NCBI GenBank assembly: GCA_019421345.1
Contig: JAHZFL010000005.1
Span: 1-64,000, forward strand
Length of the DNA: 64,000 nucleotides
Direction of reading: 5' to 3'
Origin: Roseburia sp.
GTDB taxonomy: Bacteria > Bacillota > Clostridia > Lachnospirales > Lachnospiraceae
Both the position numbers and the translations under genes were made by a program. Below are positions 17,712 through 26,374 of this stretch, piece after piece; positions within the stretch are counted from its first letter, which is position 1; each line of letters begins with the position of its first letter. The notes under the pieces are model-generated. The model worked only from the letters and a program-made list of their open reading frames with translations, did not search any database and was not told the origin of the DNA.

Positions 17712-19214
17712 ATGCTATTTCATTCAATCGACTTTCTCATGTTTTTTCCGGTTATAGTTCTCATTTACTTTTTGATGCCAAAGCGTGTGCGTTATCTGTG
17801 GCTTTTGGCTGCAAGCTATTATTTTTATATGGGCTGGAATGCCGGATATGCGGCTTTGATCGCCATTTCGACAATGATTACCTATGTGTGCGGCATTGCG
17901 CTTCATCAGGTGCAAACGAGGGAGTGCAGGCACAGTCTGCTGTGGAGCAGATTGATTGTTGCGCTTGGGGTGGGCAGTAATCTTGGCATACTTATCTTCT
18001 ATAAGTACTTTGATTTTTTGCTGGAAAATATCAATGGCGTCCGCGCTGTGCTTGGGCAGACGGCGCTTGAAAACCGGTTTGACATTATTTTGCCGGTAGG
18101 TATCTCCTTTTATACGTTCCAGGCGTTAGGCTATATGATTGACGTCTATCGGGGAGAGGTGGAGGTGGAGAAAAATCCGTTCCGCTATGCGCTGTTTATT
18201 TCTTTTTTTCCGCAGCTTGTAGCAGGGCCGATCGAGCGTTCCAAAAACCTGCTTCATCAGTTGAGGGAGGTTCCACTCCAAAAGCTGCTTAATTACAGGC
18301 GGATCACAAGCGGACTAATCGTCATGCTTTACGGATATTTTTTAAAGCTTGTGATTGCGGACCGTGCGGCGATCATTGCGGAAGAGGGCTTTCACCACTA
18401 TTGGATGTACGGCAGCTTTGAGCTGATCCTGGCGGCAGTCTGCTTCTCCATTCAGATTTACTGTGATTTTGCAAGCTATTCGCTGATAGCGATTGGTGCG
18501 GCTCAGGTGCTTGGCTTTACGCTGATGGAAAATTTCAACACGCCGTATTTTGCTGTCAGCATCCATGACTTCTGGCGCAGATGGCATATTTCCCTAAGCA
18601 CATGGTTTCGGGATTATCTCTATATTCCACTTGGGGGCAGCCATAAAGGGAAAATTCGTAAGTGGTGTAATCTGATGCTGACGTTTTTGTGCAGCGGTCT
18701 GTGGCACGGCGCTTCGTGGAGCTATGTCGTGTGGGGCGGTCTGCACGGCTTGTATCAGATTGTGGGTGAGCTGCTTTTGCCTGTCAAGAAAAAGCTGGTT
18801 TCCCTGATGAAGATAAGAACGGATTGTGAGAGCTATCGGCTGGGACAGATTGCCGTCACATTTATTCTTACGACCTTTGCATGGATTTTCTTCCGTGCGC
18901 CGACGCTTGGGGACGCAGTTTCCTATATTCAGAGGATGTGCAGCAGGTGGAATCCGTGGGTACTGTTTGACGGCAGCATGTATGAGCTTGGGGTCAATCG
19001 GTTTCAGGCAAATATTTTGCTTGCAGCGCTTATCATCCTGCTACTTGTGGACTTGATCCGCAGCAGAAAGGGACTGCGCATTGACGTTTTTTTGGAAAAG
19101 CAGAATCTGTGGTTTCGCTGGCTCGTTTTGCTGGTGCTTCTCGTCATGATCGTGGTCTACGGCGCTTACGGCTATGCGTTTGATGCAAAAGAGTTTATTT
19201 ACTTTCAATTTTAG
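17712..19214 (+). CDS. MBOAT-family O-acyltransferase (AlgI/DltB-like)
   Basis: A 500-residue membrane-bound O-acyltransferase with about ten helices. Family hallmarks are ISFYTFQALGYMIDVYRG, PQLVAGPIER, DFWRRWHISLSTW (His292) and the catalytic GLWHGASW (His332). AlgI-like proteins pass acyl groups, usually acetyl, across the membrane to an external SGNH-type partner that modifies the glycan. Exactly such a partner starts nine bases after this stop. ATG 17712 follows GGAGGGG. DltB is an alternative relative, but no other dlt genes are present. Confidence 0.9.
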   Translation: MLFHSIDFLMFFPVIVLIYFLMPKRVRYLWLLAASYYFYMGWNAGYAALIAISTMITYVCGIALHQVQTRECRHSLLWSRLIVALGVGSNLGILIFYKYFDFLLENINGVRAVLGQTALENRFDIILPVGISFYTFQALGYMIDVYRGEVEVEKNPFRYALFISFFPQLVAGPIERSKNLLHQLREVPLQKLLNYRRITSGLIVMLYGYFLKLVIADRAAIIAEEGFHHYWMYGSFELILAAVCFSIQIYCDFASYSLIAIGAAQVLGFTLMENFNTPYFAVSIHDFWRRWHISLSTWFRDYLYIPLGGSHKGKIRKWCNLMLTFLCSGLWHGASWSYVVWGGLHGLYQIVGELLLPVKKKLVSLMKIRTDCESYRLGQIAVTFILTTFAWIFFRAPTLGDAVSYIQRMCSRWNPWVLFDGSMYELGVNRFQANILLAALIILLLVDLIRSRKGLRIDVFLEKQNLWFRWLVLLVLLVMIVVYGAYGYAFDAKEFIYFQF

Positions 19215-19223
19215 GAGATACGA

Positions 19224-20714
19224 ATGAAAAAAGTACTTTCTGTGATGGGAAATACCATAAAAGTACTGGTATTTCTCGGTCTTGCGGCGGCAATTCTCTT
19301 GTGGGCGAATTTTGTATTGAAGCTGAAATCGCCCGATGGCAATTATGTGGCGCAGATGTTTGCAAAACAGACTCCGCATACGGTGGATGTTGTGTTTGTG
19401 GGCAGCAGTCATATTTATACGGACGTGAATCCTGCGGTGCTCTGGGAGGAGTACGGGATTGCATCCTATGCGCTCGCGGGTTCAAACCAGCCGCTTTGGA
19501 ATACCTATTATTACATGAAAGAAGCGATTGAGAAGCAGTCGCCCGAGCTTGTGGTAGTTGATTTATACCGGGCGATGGAGACGAGAGACGTGATTGATGA
19601 CGCGCGTATCGCAATGAATACGCTTGGACTTGCCTACGGGGAGAACCGAACGGAGAATATTCGGGCGAGTATCGCGGAGGGAGCGTCTCTGCTTGATTAT
19701 GTGCTCGGCTATCCCATTTACCACACGCGCTATGAATTTTTGCAGGAGAGTGATTTTAAACGGTATAACGGCGACCCAAACGGAGAGAATTATAAGGGCT
19801 TTAATGAGAATTGCATCAGTGTCACGCCGTTTGAGAGCTTTTCTGATGTGACGGGAATTGAGGATAGGCTTGCGCTGACAAAAAAGAGCGAGGAGTATCT
19901 GAGGAAGATCATGGAGCTGGCGAAGGCAACTGAGACAGAATTACTTCTTATTGTCGCCCCGTATCAGGGAATCATGCCTTCCGATAAGATGATTTTCAAT
20001 GAAGCAGAGGCGCTTGCAAAAGAGTACGGTGTTCCTTATATAGATTTTAATGAGTATTATGCAGAAATCGGCTTAGACCCGATGCGTGACTGTGCAGAGT
20101 CGTCCCATTTGAATTACGACGGGAGCGAAAAATTTTCGGAGTATCTCGGCTCTTATTTAAAAACACGCTATTCGCTGCCGGAACGCAGGGGCGAGGACGG
20201 ATATGAGTCATGGGAGAAAAACGCCGAACATTATGAGCGGATTGCCTATTACTTTAAGCTGCGCAATACGGAGAACCTGGAGAAGTATTTGAAGCTTTTA
20301 TTTGAGGCTGAGGGGTATACGGCACTGATTTCGCTTGACGGTCAGTACGATTACGGAAAGGTTGGCGTTTTGGATATGTTAGAGGATTATGGTGTCAAGA
20401 TGAATGACGGCGGTGTTGCCGTGGTGCATGACGGTGAGGTGCTTTTCTGCGGGGATGATACCGCAGCAGAGGATTACCATTACCACATGGACTGGGGAAG
20501 CAAAACGATAGTGATAGATGGAAAAATCATACAACAGAGCGATGTTTACACGGGAGAGTGTGTGAGGGTAGTAGAAAAAAGTATGTCATTGGACGGCATC
20601 AACGCAGTGGTTGCGCCGCATGGCGTAAATGTGATGATTTATGATGAATATACAAACCGCTATGATTCGGTGGGCTTTGACGCGACGCGGGAATATCAGA
20701 GAGCACGCTATTAA
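19224..20714 (+). CDS. Membrane-anchored SGNH-hydrolase-like acyltransferase, MBOAT partner
   Basis: A 496-residue protein with one N-terminal anchor (about residues 10-32) and an external domain. The SGNH block I appears as FVGSSHIYTD (Gly60-Ser-Ser-His63) and block V as ESSHLN (His295), with Glu where Asp is common. It probably finishes O-acylation of the glycan using acyl groups supplied by the preceding MBOAT, as AlgJ/AlgX or PatB do. Residues from about 335 form an extra C-terminal region ending in VNVMIYDEYTNRYDSVGFD, which looks like the ILEI-type domain often fused to bacterial surface-glycan enzymes (inference). AGGAG precedes ATG 19224. Confidence 0.75.
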   Translation: MKKVLSVMGNTIKVLVFLGLAAAILLWANFVLKLKSPDGNYVAQMFAKQTPHTVDVVFVGSSHIYTDVNPAVLWEEYGIASYALAGSNQPLWNTYYYMKEAIEKQSPELVVVDLYRAMETRDVIDDARIAMNTLGLAYGENRTENIRASIAEGASLLDYVLGYPIYHTRYEFLQESDFKRYNGDPNGENYKGFNENCISVTPFESFSDVTGIEDRLALTKKSEEYLRKIMELAKATETELLLIVAPYQGIMPSDKMIFNEAEALAKEYGVPYIDFNEYYAEIGLDPMRDCAESSHLNYDGSEKFSEYLGSYLKTRYSLPERRGEDGYESWEKNAEHYERIAYYFKLRNTENLEKYLKLLFEAEGYTALISLDGQYDYGKVGVLDMLEDYGVKMNDGGVAVVHDGEVLFCGDDTAAEDYHYHMDWGSKTIVIDGKIIQQSDVYTGECVRVVEKSMSLDGINAVVAPHGVNVMIYDEYTNRYDSVGFDATREYQRARY

Positions 20715-20746
20715 AAGCGGGAAGCGGGGAGTGAATGGAGGATGCT

Positions 20747-21898
20747 ATGAAAGAGAAGATGATAAAAATTCAAAACTTTTTTCTAACCTTAGGCAGTCTG
20801 CTGCGTCATCCGGTAAAAGTGCCGGAAATGGTAATCTGTTACCGTAACAGTGAGGATCTAAAAAAGGATATTGAGGAGATTAACCGCGAGCGGATCGCGT
20901 CTCTATACGAGCCGGCAGATTGCGTGCAGGAGACTGGAATGAGCCTTGCGGAGGAATTAGAGGCAAAAAAAAAAGAATATCGCAGGATCAATGAGTCCTT
21001 TGAAAAACGTATGATTTTTCATGTAGGCTTTGGCGGTGGTCTGTATTCCGAGCTAAACAGCATGATGGAGTTTATGCTGTTTTGCTATCAGCACCATATC
21101 CGTTTTGAGCTGTATGCAGACGACGCAAACTTCTCAAAGCCGGGTGGAAACGGCTGGGAGGAGCTGTTTGAGCCGTTTTGTCCCATCAGCCATGACCCGT
21201 TAAATCAAAAGGCGAATTACCGCCCGACCGATTATCTGAGCCAGATTCGCCCGCATCGCCTGTGGACGAGGGGGCATTATTACCCGCGGAAGCTAAAAAG
21301 GAATACGGGAGCGGATTATCTGACGCAGGACATCTGGTGCATGTGTATCAGCGATGCATTCAAAAAGAGTAGGATCAAATGGGAGCTGTTTGGAATGGAC
21401 GGCGTCTGTGAGACGGAGTTTGCAAAGCTGTCTTCTGTGGCGATCTGTCCGAAGCCGGAGATCCGGCAGAAAATGGATGCGCTGATTGCGGGCTTGCATT
21501 TGCCCAAGCATTATATTTCCATGCAGGTGCGCGGAGGCGATAAGTATCTGGAATATGATAAGCTGGTCGAGGCGGATGCCTTTATCGAAAAGGTGGAGAC
21601 GTTGGGCTTATCGCATATGCCGTTATTTATCTTTACCGATGATTACCGCAATGTGACGTATCTTAGGGAAAAAAGACCGGAATGGAAGCTTATGACACTG
21701 ACAGGAGAGGATGAAAGAGGCTATTATAACAATGAATTTAACAAGCAGGACTGGGAGTTTCGGAAGGCAAATTTGATCAAGCTTCTGGCGATCATAGAGG
21801 TCTGCGTCAAGGCAGACCTCCATATCGGCTCGAATCAATCCTGTGTGGATATGTATCTTCGCTCAAGGAAAGGGGAACAGAATTATATTGTGTTGTAG
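20747..21898 (+). CDS. Fucosyltransferase-like protein (GT23/NodZ-like superfamily)
   Basis: A 383-residue soluble protein. VGFGGGLYSELNSMMEF (from about residue 84) corresponds to the first conserved loop of alpha-1,6/protein-O-fucosyltransferases. QVRGGDKYLEYDKL (Arg262, Asp265) corresponds to their GDP-binding HxRRTDK region, and FIFTDDY and SNQSCVDMYLR follow in the expected order. I infer a GDP-fucose-dependent transferase adding fucose or a related sugar; linkage unknown. ATG 20747 has GGAGG five bases upstream and is preferred to ATG 20735. The 3' end overlaps the convergent acetyltransferase by 16 bases. Confidence 0.65.
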   Translation: MKEKMIKIQNFFLTLGSLLRHPVKVPEMVICYRNSEDLKKDIEEINRERIASLYEPADCVQETGMSLAEELEAKKKEYRRINESFEKRMIFHVGFGGGLYSELNSMMEFMLFCYQHHIRFELYADDANFSKPGGNGWEELFEPFCPISHDPLNQKANYRPTDYLSQIRPHRLWTRGHYYPRKLKRNTGADYLTQDIWCMCISDAFKKSRIKWELFGMDGVCETEFAKLSSVAICPKPEIRQKMDALIAGLHLPKHYISMQVRGGDKYLEYDKLVEADAFIEKVETLGLSHMPLFIFTDDYRNVTYLREKRPEWKLMTLTGEDERGYYNNEFNKQDWEFRKANLIKLLAIIEVCVKADLHIGSNQSCVDMYLRSRKGEQNYIVL

Positions 21899-22503
21899 TC
21901 CAGTGTACGGATAACGGCGGCGGGATTGCCGCCGACTACCGTGTAGGGGGGAACGTCCTTTGTGACGACGCTCCCGGCTGCGACAACGGCGCCCTCGCCG
22001 ATGGTAACGCCCTTTAGGATGGTGACGCCGAAGCCGAGCCACGCCTTATCGCAGATATGAATTGGAGCGCTCTTTACGACGCTCCAATTTTTATTGCAGA
22101 GCGGAGAATTTCCGCTTTTGGCGCTCTCCCATTCTAAGGTAACGTCGTCCTTGCGTTCTTCCCAGAGGACCGAATGGGAATTATGGTCATAGATCGTGCA
22201 GTTCCATGCAATGATCACATCGTTGCCGATCGTGATGCCGTCACGGGAAATGAGCTGTGTGCCGCCGCCGATATGGACGCGGTTTCCGACGGAAATATGA
22301 CCGCTCTCTGTCTCAAAGACAAAGGAGGAATCAATCATACTTTTTTCGCCAATGGAAAGATAGGTATGACCGTTTTGCGGCGCGTGAAGCTCCAGATTAA
22401 AATTTTCGCCGAGTACAGCGTCCGGGTGAAGGTTGATATAAGCAGCGGCAGCCTTAAGCTGTTTTGCCTTTCGATACTTTTTGTAAATGCTTTTTAAGTT
22501 CAT
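21883..22503 (-). CDS. Left-handed beta-helix (hexapeptide) O-acetyltransferase
   Basis: A 206-residue acetyl-CoA-dependent transferase of the maltose O-acetyltransferase/WbbJ type. Two blocks of hexapeptide repeats are visible (about 70-110 and 148-200), with the family C-terminus VVTKDVPPYTVVGGNPA. A basic N-terminal stretch (SIYKKYRKAKQLK) may contact the membrane. The likely role is cytoplasmic O-acetylation of a sugar in the repeat unit. It follows the minus-strand acyltransferase by 12 bases, probably as one transcript, and converges with the fucosyltransferase-like gene, overlapping by 16 bases. Confidence 0.87.
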   Translation of the reverse strand: MNLKSIYKKYRKAKQLKAAAAYINLHPDAVLGENFNLELHAPQNGHTYLSIGEKSMIDSSFVFETESGHISVGNRVHIGGGTQLISRDGITIGNDVIIAWNCTIYDHNSHSVLWEERKDDVTLEWESAKSGNSPLCNKNWSVVKSAPIHICDKAWLGFGVTILKGVTIGEGAVVAAGSVVTKDVPPYTVVGGNPAAVIRTLDYNTI

Positions 22504-22515
22504 AGATTCCTCCGA

Positions 22516-23601
22516 TTATTTTGTTGCTGCGTCTGTATTTGTGGCAGTCAGAAACTGTAACATACCGCCGCAGAGACGTTTCCAAAATCGCTGCGCCGCA
22601 GGGGCAAGCGCGTGATACAGCTTCATGCAGAGCCTTGCAATGAGATTGTCAAGGTGGACGAAGGTAAGTTTGCGCAGCTCGTTGCACGCCATGCAGAGAA
22701 TGACGGTGAGCAGCACATAGCCTGTCACATACAGGATGAGCAGCCGACTGTCGGTATAGCCGCCCAGCGGAAAGAAACGGTCGATGACAAACAGGCGCAC
22801 AAAGGATTCAAACACATACAGCGGCATGACATTTGCGGCAAGGTGATTGACAAGGCGGCTCCGAAAATGAAATTCGCGAAAGAATAAGAGCAGCATGACT
22901 GCCGAAAATAAGATAAACAGTGAATTATCGCGGGCAAACGTGCCCATCTGTACGCCCTTTATCATCGTGAGCACCGTGTTGAAGCCAAAGATCAGGAGTG
23001 TCGAGCCGCAGAGCAAAAGCAGCAGACGGCTCCTGGAAAAATGCTCCGTATGATATTTTTTCAGATAAGCGCCCAAAAGATAGGCGATCACCATCTGCAC
23101 GATGCCCTTGCCGGAATCGGCGATCAGTTCATAGAAAAAGAAGGTCGGAATGAACGAAAAGAGGAAAATGAAAACGAGCAGTATTGCCGCCAGGGTTTCC
23201 TTTTTTGTTTTTTCCACCAGTTTATTTAAGAAAACAGACAGAAAGCAGAGAGCAAAATAGCAGGTCAAAAACCAGTAGCGTCCCGATAGGACCGGGATAA
23301 AAGACAAAAGCAGTGATTTTGCCGTGAACGCACCGGAGAGCAGCGTGCCAAGAACCGTATAGAAAATAATGACAAGATCCAGACGGATCAGCTTGGCGAG
23401 GTCAAAGCGGATGCCAAAATAGCCGGACAGCAGAATGAAACAGGTCACGCCCGTATTAAACAGTGCGTTGAGGAACAGACTGACGCCCTGATTAAAGCCC
23501 GTGAGGCTGTCGTTTAGCGGTCCGAAGGTATGCATAAAAATAATTCCCGTGATGCACAGGATACGCAAGAGTTCAAAGCTGGATTCCCGTTCTTTTTGCA
23601 T
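22516..23601 (-). CDS. Acyltransferase-3 family membrane O-acyltransferase
   Basis: A 361-residue protein with about ten helices, opening with SSFELLRILCITGIIFMHTF (conserved His in helix 1) followed by FILLSGYFGIRF. The last 40 residues are a basic, probably cytoplasmic tail. It belongs with the genes at 31951-32991 and 33168-34217, which share the (L/F)ELLRI...GYF opening; all three lie beside divergent promoters. Likely role: acylation of a surface glycan from the membrane. It is first in a two-gene minus-strand unit with the hexapeptide acetyltransferase. Confidence 0.82.
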   Translation of the reverse strand: MQKERESSFELLRILCITGIIFMHTFGPLNDSLTGFNQGVSLFLNALFNTGVTCFILLSGYFGIRFDLAKLIRLDLVIIFYTVLGTLLSGAFTAKSLLLSFIPVLSGRYWFLTCYFALCFLSVFLNKLVEKTKKETLAAILLVFIFLFSFIPTFFFYELIADSGKGIVQMVIAYLLGAYLKKYHTEHFSRSRLLLLLCGSTLLIFGFNTVLTMIKGVQMGTFARDNSLFILFSAVMLLLFFREFHFRSRLVNHLAANVMPLYVFESFVRLFVIDRFFPLGGYTDSRLLILYVTGYVLLTVILCMACNELRKLTFVHLDNLIARLCMKLYHALAPAAQRFWKRLCGGMLQFLTATNTDAATK

Positions 23602-23625
23602 GAGTTTTCTATCCTTTTCTGTACA

Positions 23626-23653
23626 ATTATAGATTCTTAGGTTATTATATCAA
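23626..23653 (-). promoter_or_regulatory. Promoter of the minus-strand acyltransferase unit
   Basis: On the minus strand: TTGATA (23648-23653), 16-base spacer, TATAAT (23626-23631), about 25 bases upstream of the start. Confidence 0.75.
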
Positions 23654-23665
23654 TACAGAAATCAT

Positions 23666-23694
23666 TTGACAAGCAAAGGCTTTGTTACTATGAT
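23666..23694 (+). promoter_or_regulatory. Promoter of the flippase operon
   Basis: TTGACA (23666-23671), exactly 17 bases, TATGAT (23689-23694). Its -35 box is only 12 bases from that of the opposing promoter. It probably drives 23763-31701. Confidence 0.85.
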
Positions 23695-23762
23695 AACGAA
23701 TAAGCGATGTTTGGGCAGTGTATGTGCCGGCGGCGTAAAGTGAGAAAGGGTTAGGTTATAGG

Positions 23763-25520
23763 ATGAATAAGATAAAATGTGCATTAGAGGTATTTGACCG
23801 GAAGCAGAAGCTGAATCTGGTCTATGTGACGATCATCATTTTTTTACAGTCATTTGCGGAGCTGCTGGGTGTCTCGGTCATTCTGCCGTTTATCAATGCG
23901 GTGGTCGCGCCGGAGCTGCTGCTTGAGGAGAAACCAATTCGCTGGGCGTACGATTTTTTCGGGATGGAGTCCACGGGTGAGCTGATCATCTATCTGGCGG
24001 TTTTGATCATTATTGTGTATGTCCTAAAGAATCTGTTTTTAATCTACGTCTATGAATTGCAGTATAAATTTGCCTACTACGGCAAGAAGCAGATGCAGAA
24101 TGAATTAATGCGCTATTATATCGGAAAGGATTATACCTTCTTTTTAAATGTAAACAGCTCTGAATTGATCCGCAATATCAACACCGACCCGGAAATGTTT
24201 TACACGGCAGTGCAGAATGCGCTTCAGCTATTGTCCGAGCTTTGCGTCAGTGTGATTATTGTGATTTTCCTGCTGTTTACCGATGTGACGATCACGCTTG
24301 GCGTTGCAGTCAGCGTCGGAATTATGTTCCTTTTGATGATCAAGGGACTGCGCCGGGTTCTGGCGCGCTATGGCGACGAGCGACGGGTCTATTCCGCCAA
24401 TATGTTCAAATGTATGCAGCAGGCATTCGGCGGTATCAAGGAGATTAAGATCGCGAACCGTGAGAGCTATTTCCAGAATGATTTTGAGAAGCAGAATGAG
24501 GTTTATACCCATGTCATCAAGCAGAATGCATTTTTAAGCGCGATCCCAAAGCCTGTCATGGAGGCGTTATGCATTGCAGGTCTGATGGCGGTGATCGCCA
24601 TTCAGGTTGCAAACGGAACAACAGACACGACACAGTTTATCGGTGTGCTCGGTGTGTTTGCCGCTGCGGCATTTAAGCTGCTGCCGTCCGTCAATAAGAT
24701 TTCCTCGTATTTTGCTGCGATCGTGCACAATGCAGTCGTGATTGAAAAGGTGAGGGACGAGTACCGTGAGATGCATGAGACGAAGCTGTCCGGCGGTCAG
24801 AACAAAGAGAGTGCGGCGAAGACCCGTGAAAAGACGATTTCCCTGGAGAGAGAAATCTCGGTGGAACATCTGGAGTTTTCTTATCCGAATACGGAGGAAG
24901 CGGTCATTCGGGACGCAAATGTGGTCATCCCAAAGAACTGCTCGGCGGCGTTTATCGGTCCGTCCGGTGCGGGAAAGACGACGTTCGTGGATTTGATCCT
25001 CGGCATTTTAACGCCGCAGAAGGGAAGCATCTGTGTGGACGGCACGGACATTCACGAGGCGCTAAGGGGCTGGCATGAAAAGATTGGCTACATTCCGCAG
25101 ACGATTTACATGCTCGACGATACCATCCGCAATAATATCGCCTTTGGCGATGCGGGAGAGATTGATGATGCGAGAGTGTGGGAGGCGCTGCGTCAGGCAC
25201 AGCTTGAGGATTTTATCAAGGGACTTGAGGACGGACTTGATACGGTCATCGGCGAGGCGGGCGTGCGTCTCTCCGGCGGACAGCGTCAGCGCATCGGCAT
25301 TGCGCGTGCGCTCTACCGCAGACCGGAGGTATTAGTGTTAGACGAGGCGACCTCGGCGCTTGATAATGAGACGGAGGCGGCAGTCATGGAGGCGATTGAC
25401 CGTCTGCAGGGTAAAATGACGATGTTTATCATTGCGCATCGATTGTCGACGATCCAGAATTGTGATATTGTATATAAGGTTGAAAACGGTCAGGTGACTG
25501 TGGACAGAAGAAAGGAATAG
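23763..25520 (+). CDS. PglK-like ABC transporter (fused permease and ATPase), glycan flippase
   Basis: A 585-residue half-transporter: six helices in residues 1 to about 320, then an ATPase with Walker A GPSGAGKTT (about 399), signature LSGGQRQR (about 503), Walker B VLVLDEAT and switch AHRLST. The permease part, with an early FAELLGVSVILPFI helix, resembles PglK, which flips complete lipid-linked oligosaccharides using ATP. It heads an operon of glycan genes, supporting a flippase role rather than drug export. It would work as a homodimer. A Wzx-type flippase is also encoded at 2.9 kb. Confidence 0.85.
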   Translation: MNKIKCALEVFDRKQKLNLVYVTIIIFLQSFAELLGVSVILPFINAVVAPELLLEEKPIRWAYDFFGMESTGELIIYLAVLIIIVYVLKNLFLIYVYELQYKFAYYGKKQMQNELMRYYIGKDYTFFLNVNSSELIRNINTDPEMFYTAVQNALQLLSELCVSVIIVIFLLFTDVTITLGVAVSVGIMFLLMIKGLRRVLARYGDERRVYSANMFKCMQQAFGGIKEIKIANRESYFQNDFEKQNEVYTHVIKQNAFLSAIPKPVMEALCIAGLMAVIAIQVANGTTDTTQFIGVLGVFAAAAFKLLPSVNKISSYFAAIVHNAVVIEKVRDEYREMHETKLSGGQNKESAAKTREKTISLEREISVEHLEFSYPNTEEAVIRDANVVIPKNCSAAFIGPSGAGKTTFVDLILGILTPQKGSICVDGTDIHEALRGWHEKIGYIPQTIYMLDDTIRNNIAFGDAGEIDDARVWEALRQAQLEDFIKGLEDGLDTVIGEAGVRLSGGQRQRIGIARALYRRPEVLVLDEATSALDNETEAAVMEAIDRLQGKMTMFIIAHRLSTIQNCDIVYKVENGQVTVDRRKE

Positions 25521-25526
25521 AGTTTT

Positions 25527-26351
25527 ATGGTGATATTAGAACCGTGCGCGGGGCTTGGAAACCGGCTTCTTGCGATGGCTTCGGCGCATGAGGTGTGTCG
25601 GGCGTTAAACCGCAAGCTTGTGATCGTCTGGAAGCGGGAAGCCGGCTGCAATGCAAAAGCCTCGGATTTGTTCACGTTGGAAGGTGTCCGTGTCATTGAA
25701 ATTAGTGAGAACGGCTACCGCAAGGATTTTTTTGGAACGATAAAGGGAAATATGATCAAGAAAAAATACCGTAACAAGGGGACGGTATTTTTTCCATGTG
25801 AAACGATAGATGCGTATAAGCAAAAGGGGCAGTTTGAGGAATTAAAGGAACGGATTGCCGGGGAGCCTGTCTGCTATATCAAGTCGTACACAAATCTGTG
25901 TGCGTTGTCAAAGGAGAGCTTTTCGTTTTTAAAGCCTTCCGCCGCGATCGAGCAGAAGGGGCGGGCAGTTTTTGACGCGTTAAATGAAAGCACGATCGGC
26001 GTTCATATCCGCCGGACAGATCATGCGGACGCCATTAAGCACAGTCCGCTGGAGCTGTTTTATGAGCGGATGGAGCAGGAGATTGCGGCGCATGACGCGA
26101 ATTTTTATGTGACGACGGATGATGCAAGGGTGGAGGATGCGCTGCGCGCGAGGTTCGCGCCGCAGCGGCTGGTTTTTTATGAGGGAAAGCTGCTGGACCG
26201 CGATTCAAAGGCGGGGATTGAGGATGCGCTCATTGATATGCTGGCGCTCTCACGCTGCAGTAAAATTCTTGGAAGCTATCAGAGTACCTTTAGCCTGATT
26301 CCATCGATTATGGGCGGAATCCCGCTTGAGACGATGACGCTTGCCGAATAG
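25527..26351 (+). CDS. NodZ/O-fucosyltransferase-like glycosyltransferase
   Basis: A 274-residue soluble protein. EPCAGLGNRLLAMASAHEVC at the N-terminus is the GLGNRL loop of the fucosyltransferase superfamily, and GVHIRRTDH (His160-Asp165) is the nucleotide-binding motif HxRRTD. Near the C-terminus, ILGSYQSTFSLIPSIMGG is the usual SxxS(T/S)F segment. I infer a GDP-sugar donor, probably the GDP-fucose made by the gmd-fcl-manC operon. It starts seven bases after the flippase gene. This is the third fucosyltransferase-like gene in the locus, distinct from those at 16839 and 20747. Confidence 0.68.
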   Translation: MVILEPCAGLGNRLLAMASAHEVCRALNRKLVIVWKREAGCNAKASDLFTLEGVRVIEISENGYRKDFFGTIKGNMIKKKYRNKGTVFFPCETIDAYKQKGQFEELKERIAGEPVCYIKSYTNLCALSKESFSFLKPSAAIEQKGRAVFDALNESTIGVHIRRTDHADAIKHSPLELFYERMEQEIAAHDANFYVTTDDARVEDALRARFAPQRLVFYEGKLLDRDSKAGIEDALIDMLALSRCSKILGSYQSTFSLIPSIMGGIPLETMTLAE

Positions 26352-26374
26352 GAAGGGCAGGGGAAAAGCAGAGG

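Noticed and set aside
17654..17980. A 108-codon ORF at the start of the MBOAT gene
   Set aside because: It overlaps the MBOAT coding frame almost entirely, shows no domain pattern, and the GGAGGGG site points to ATG 17712.
21910..21935. CGGCGGC...GCCGCCG hairpin after the fucosyltransferase-like gene as a terminator
   Set aside because: No T-run follows on either strand, and the bases encode the conserved GGNPAA end of the hexapeptide acetyltransferase.
23637..23759. Direct repeat TTAGGTTAT (23637-23645 and 23751-23759) as the ends of an invertible or mobile segment
   Set aside because: The repeats are direct, only nine bases, and the segment between holds an ordinary divergent promoter pair; chance is likely.
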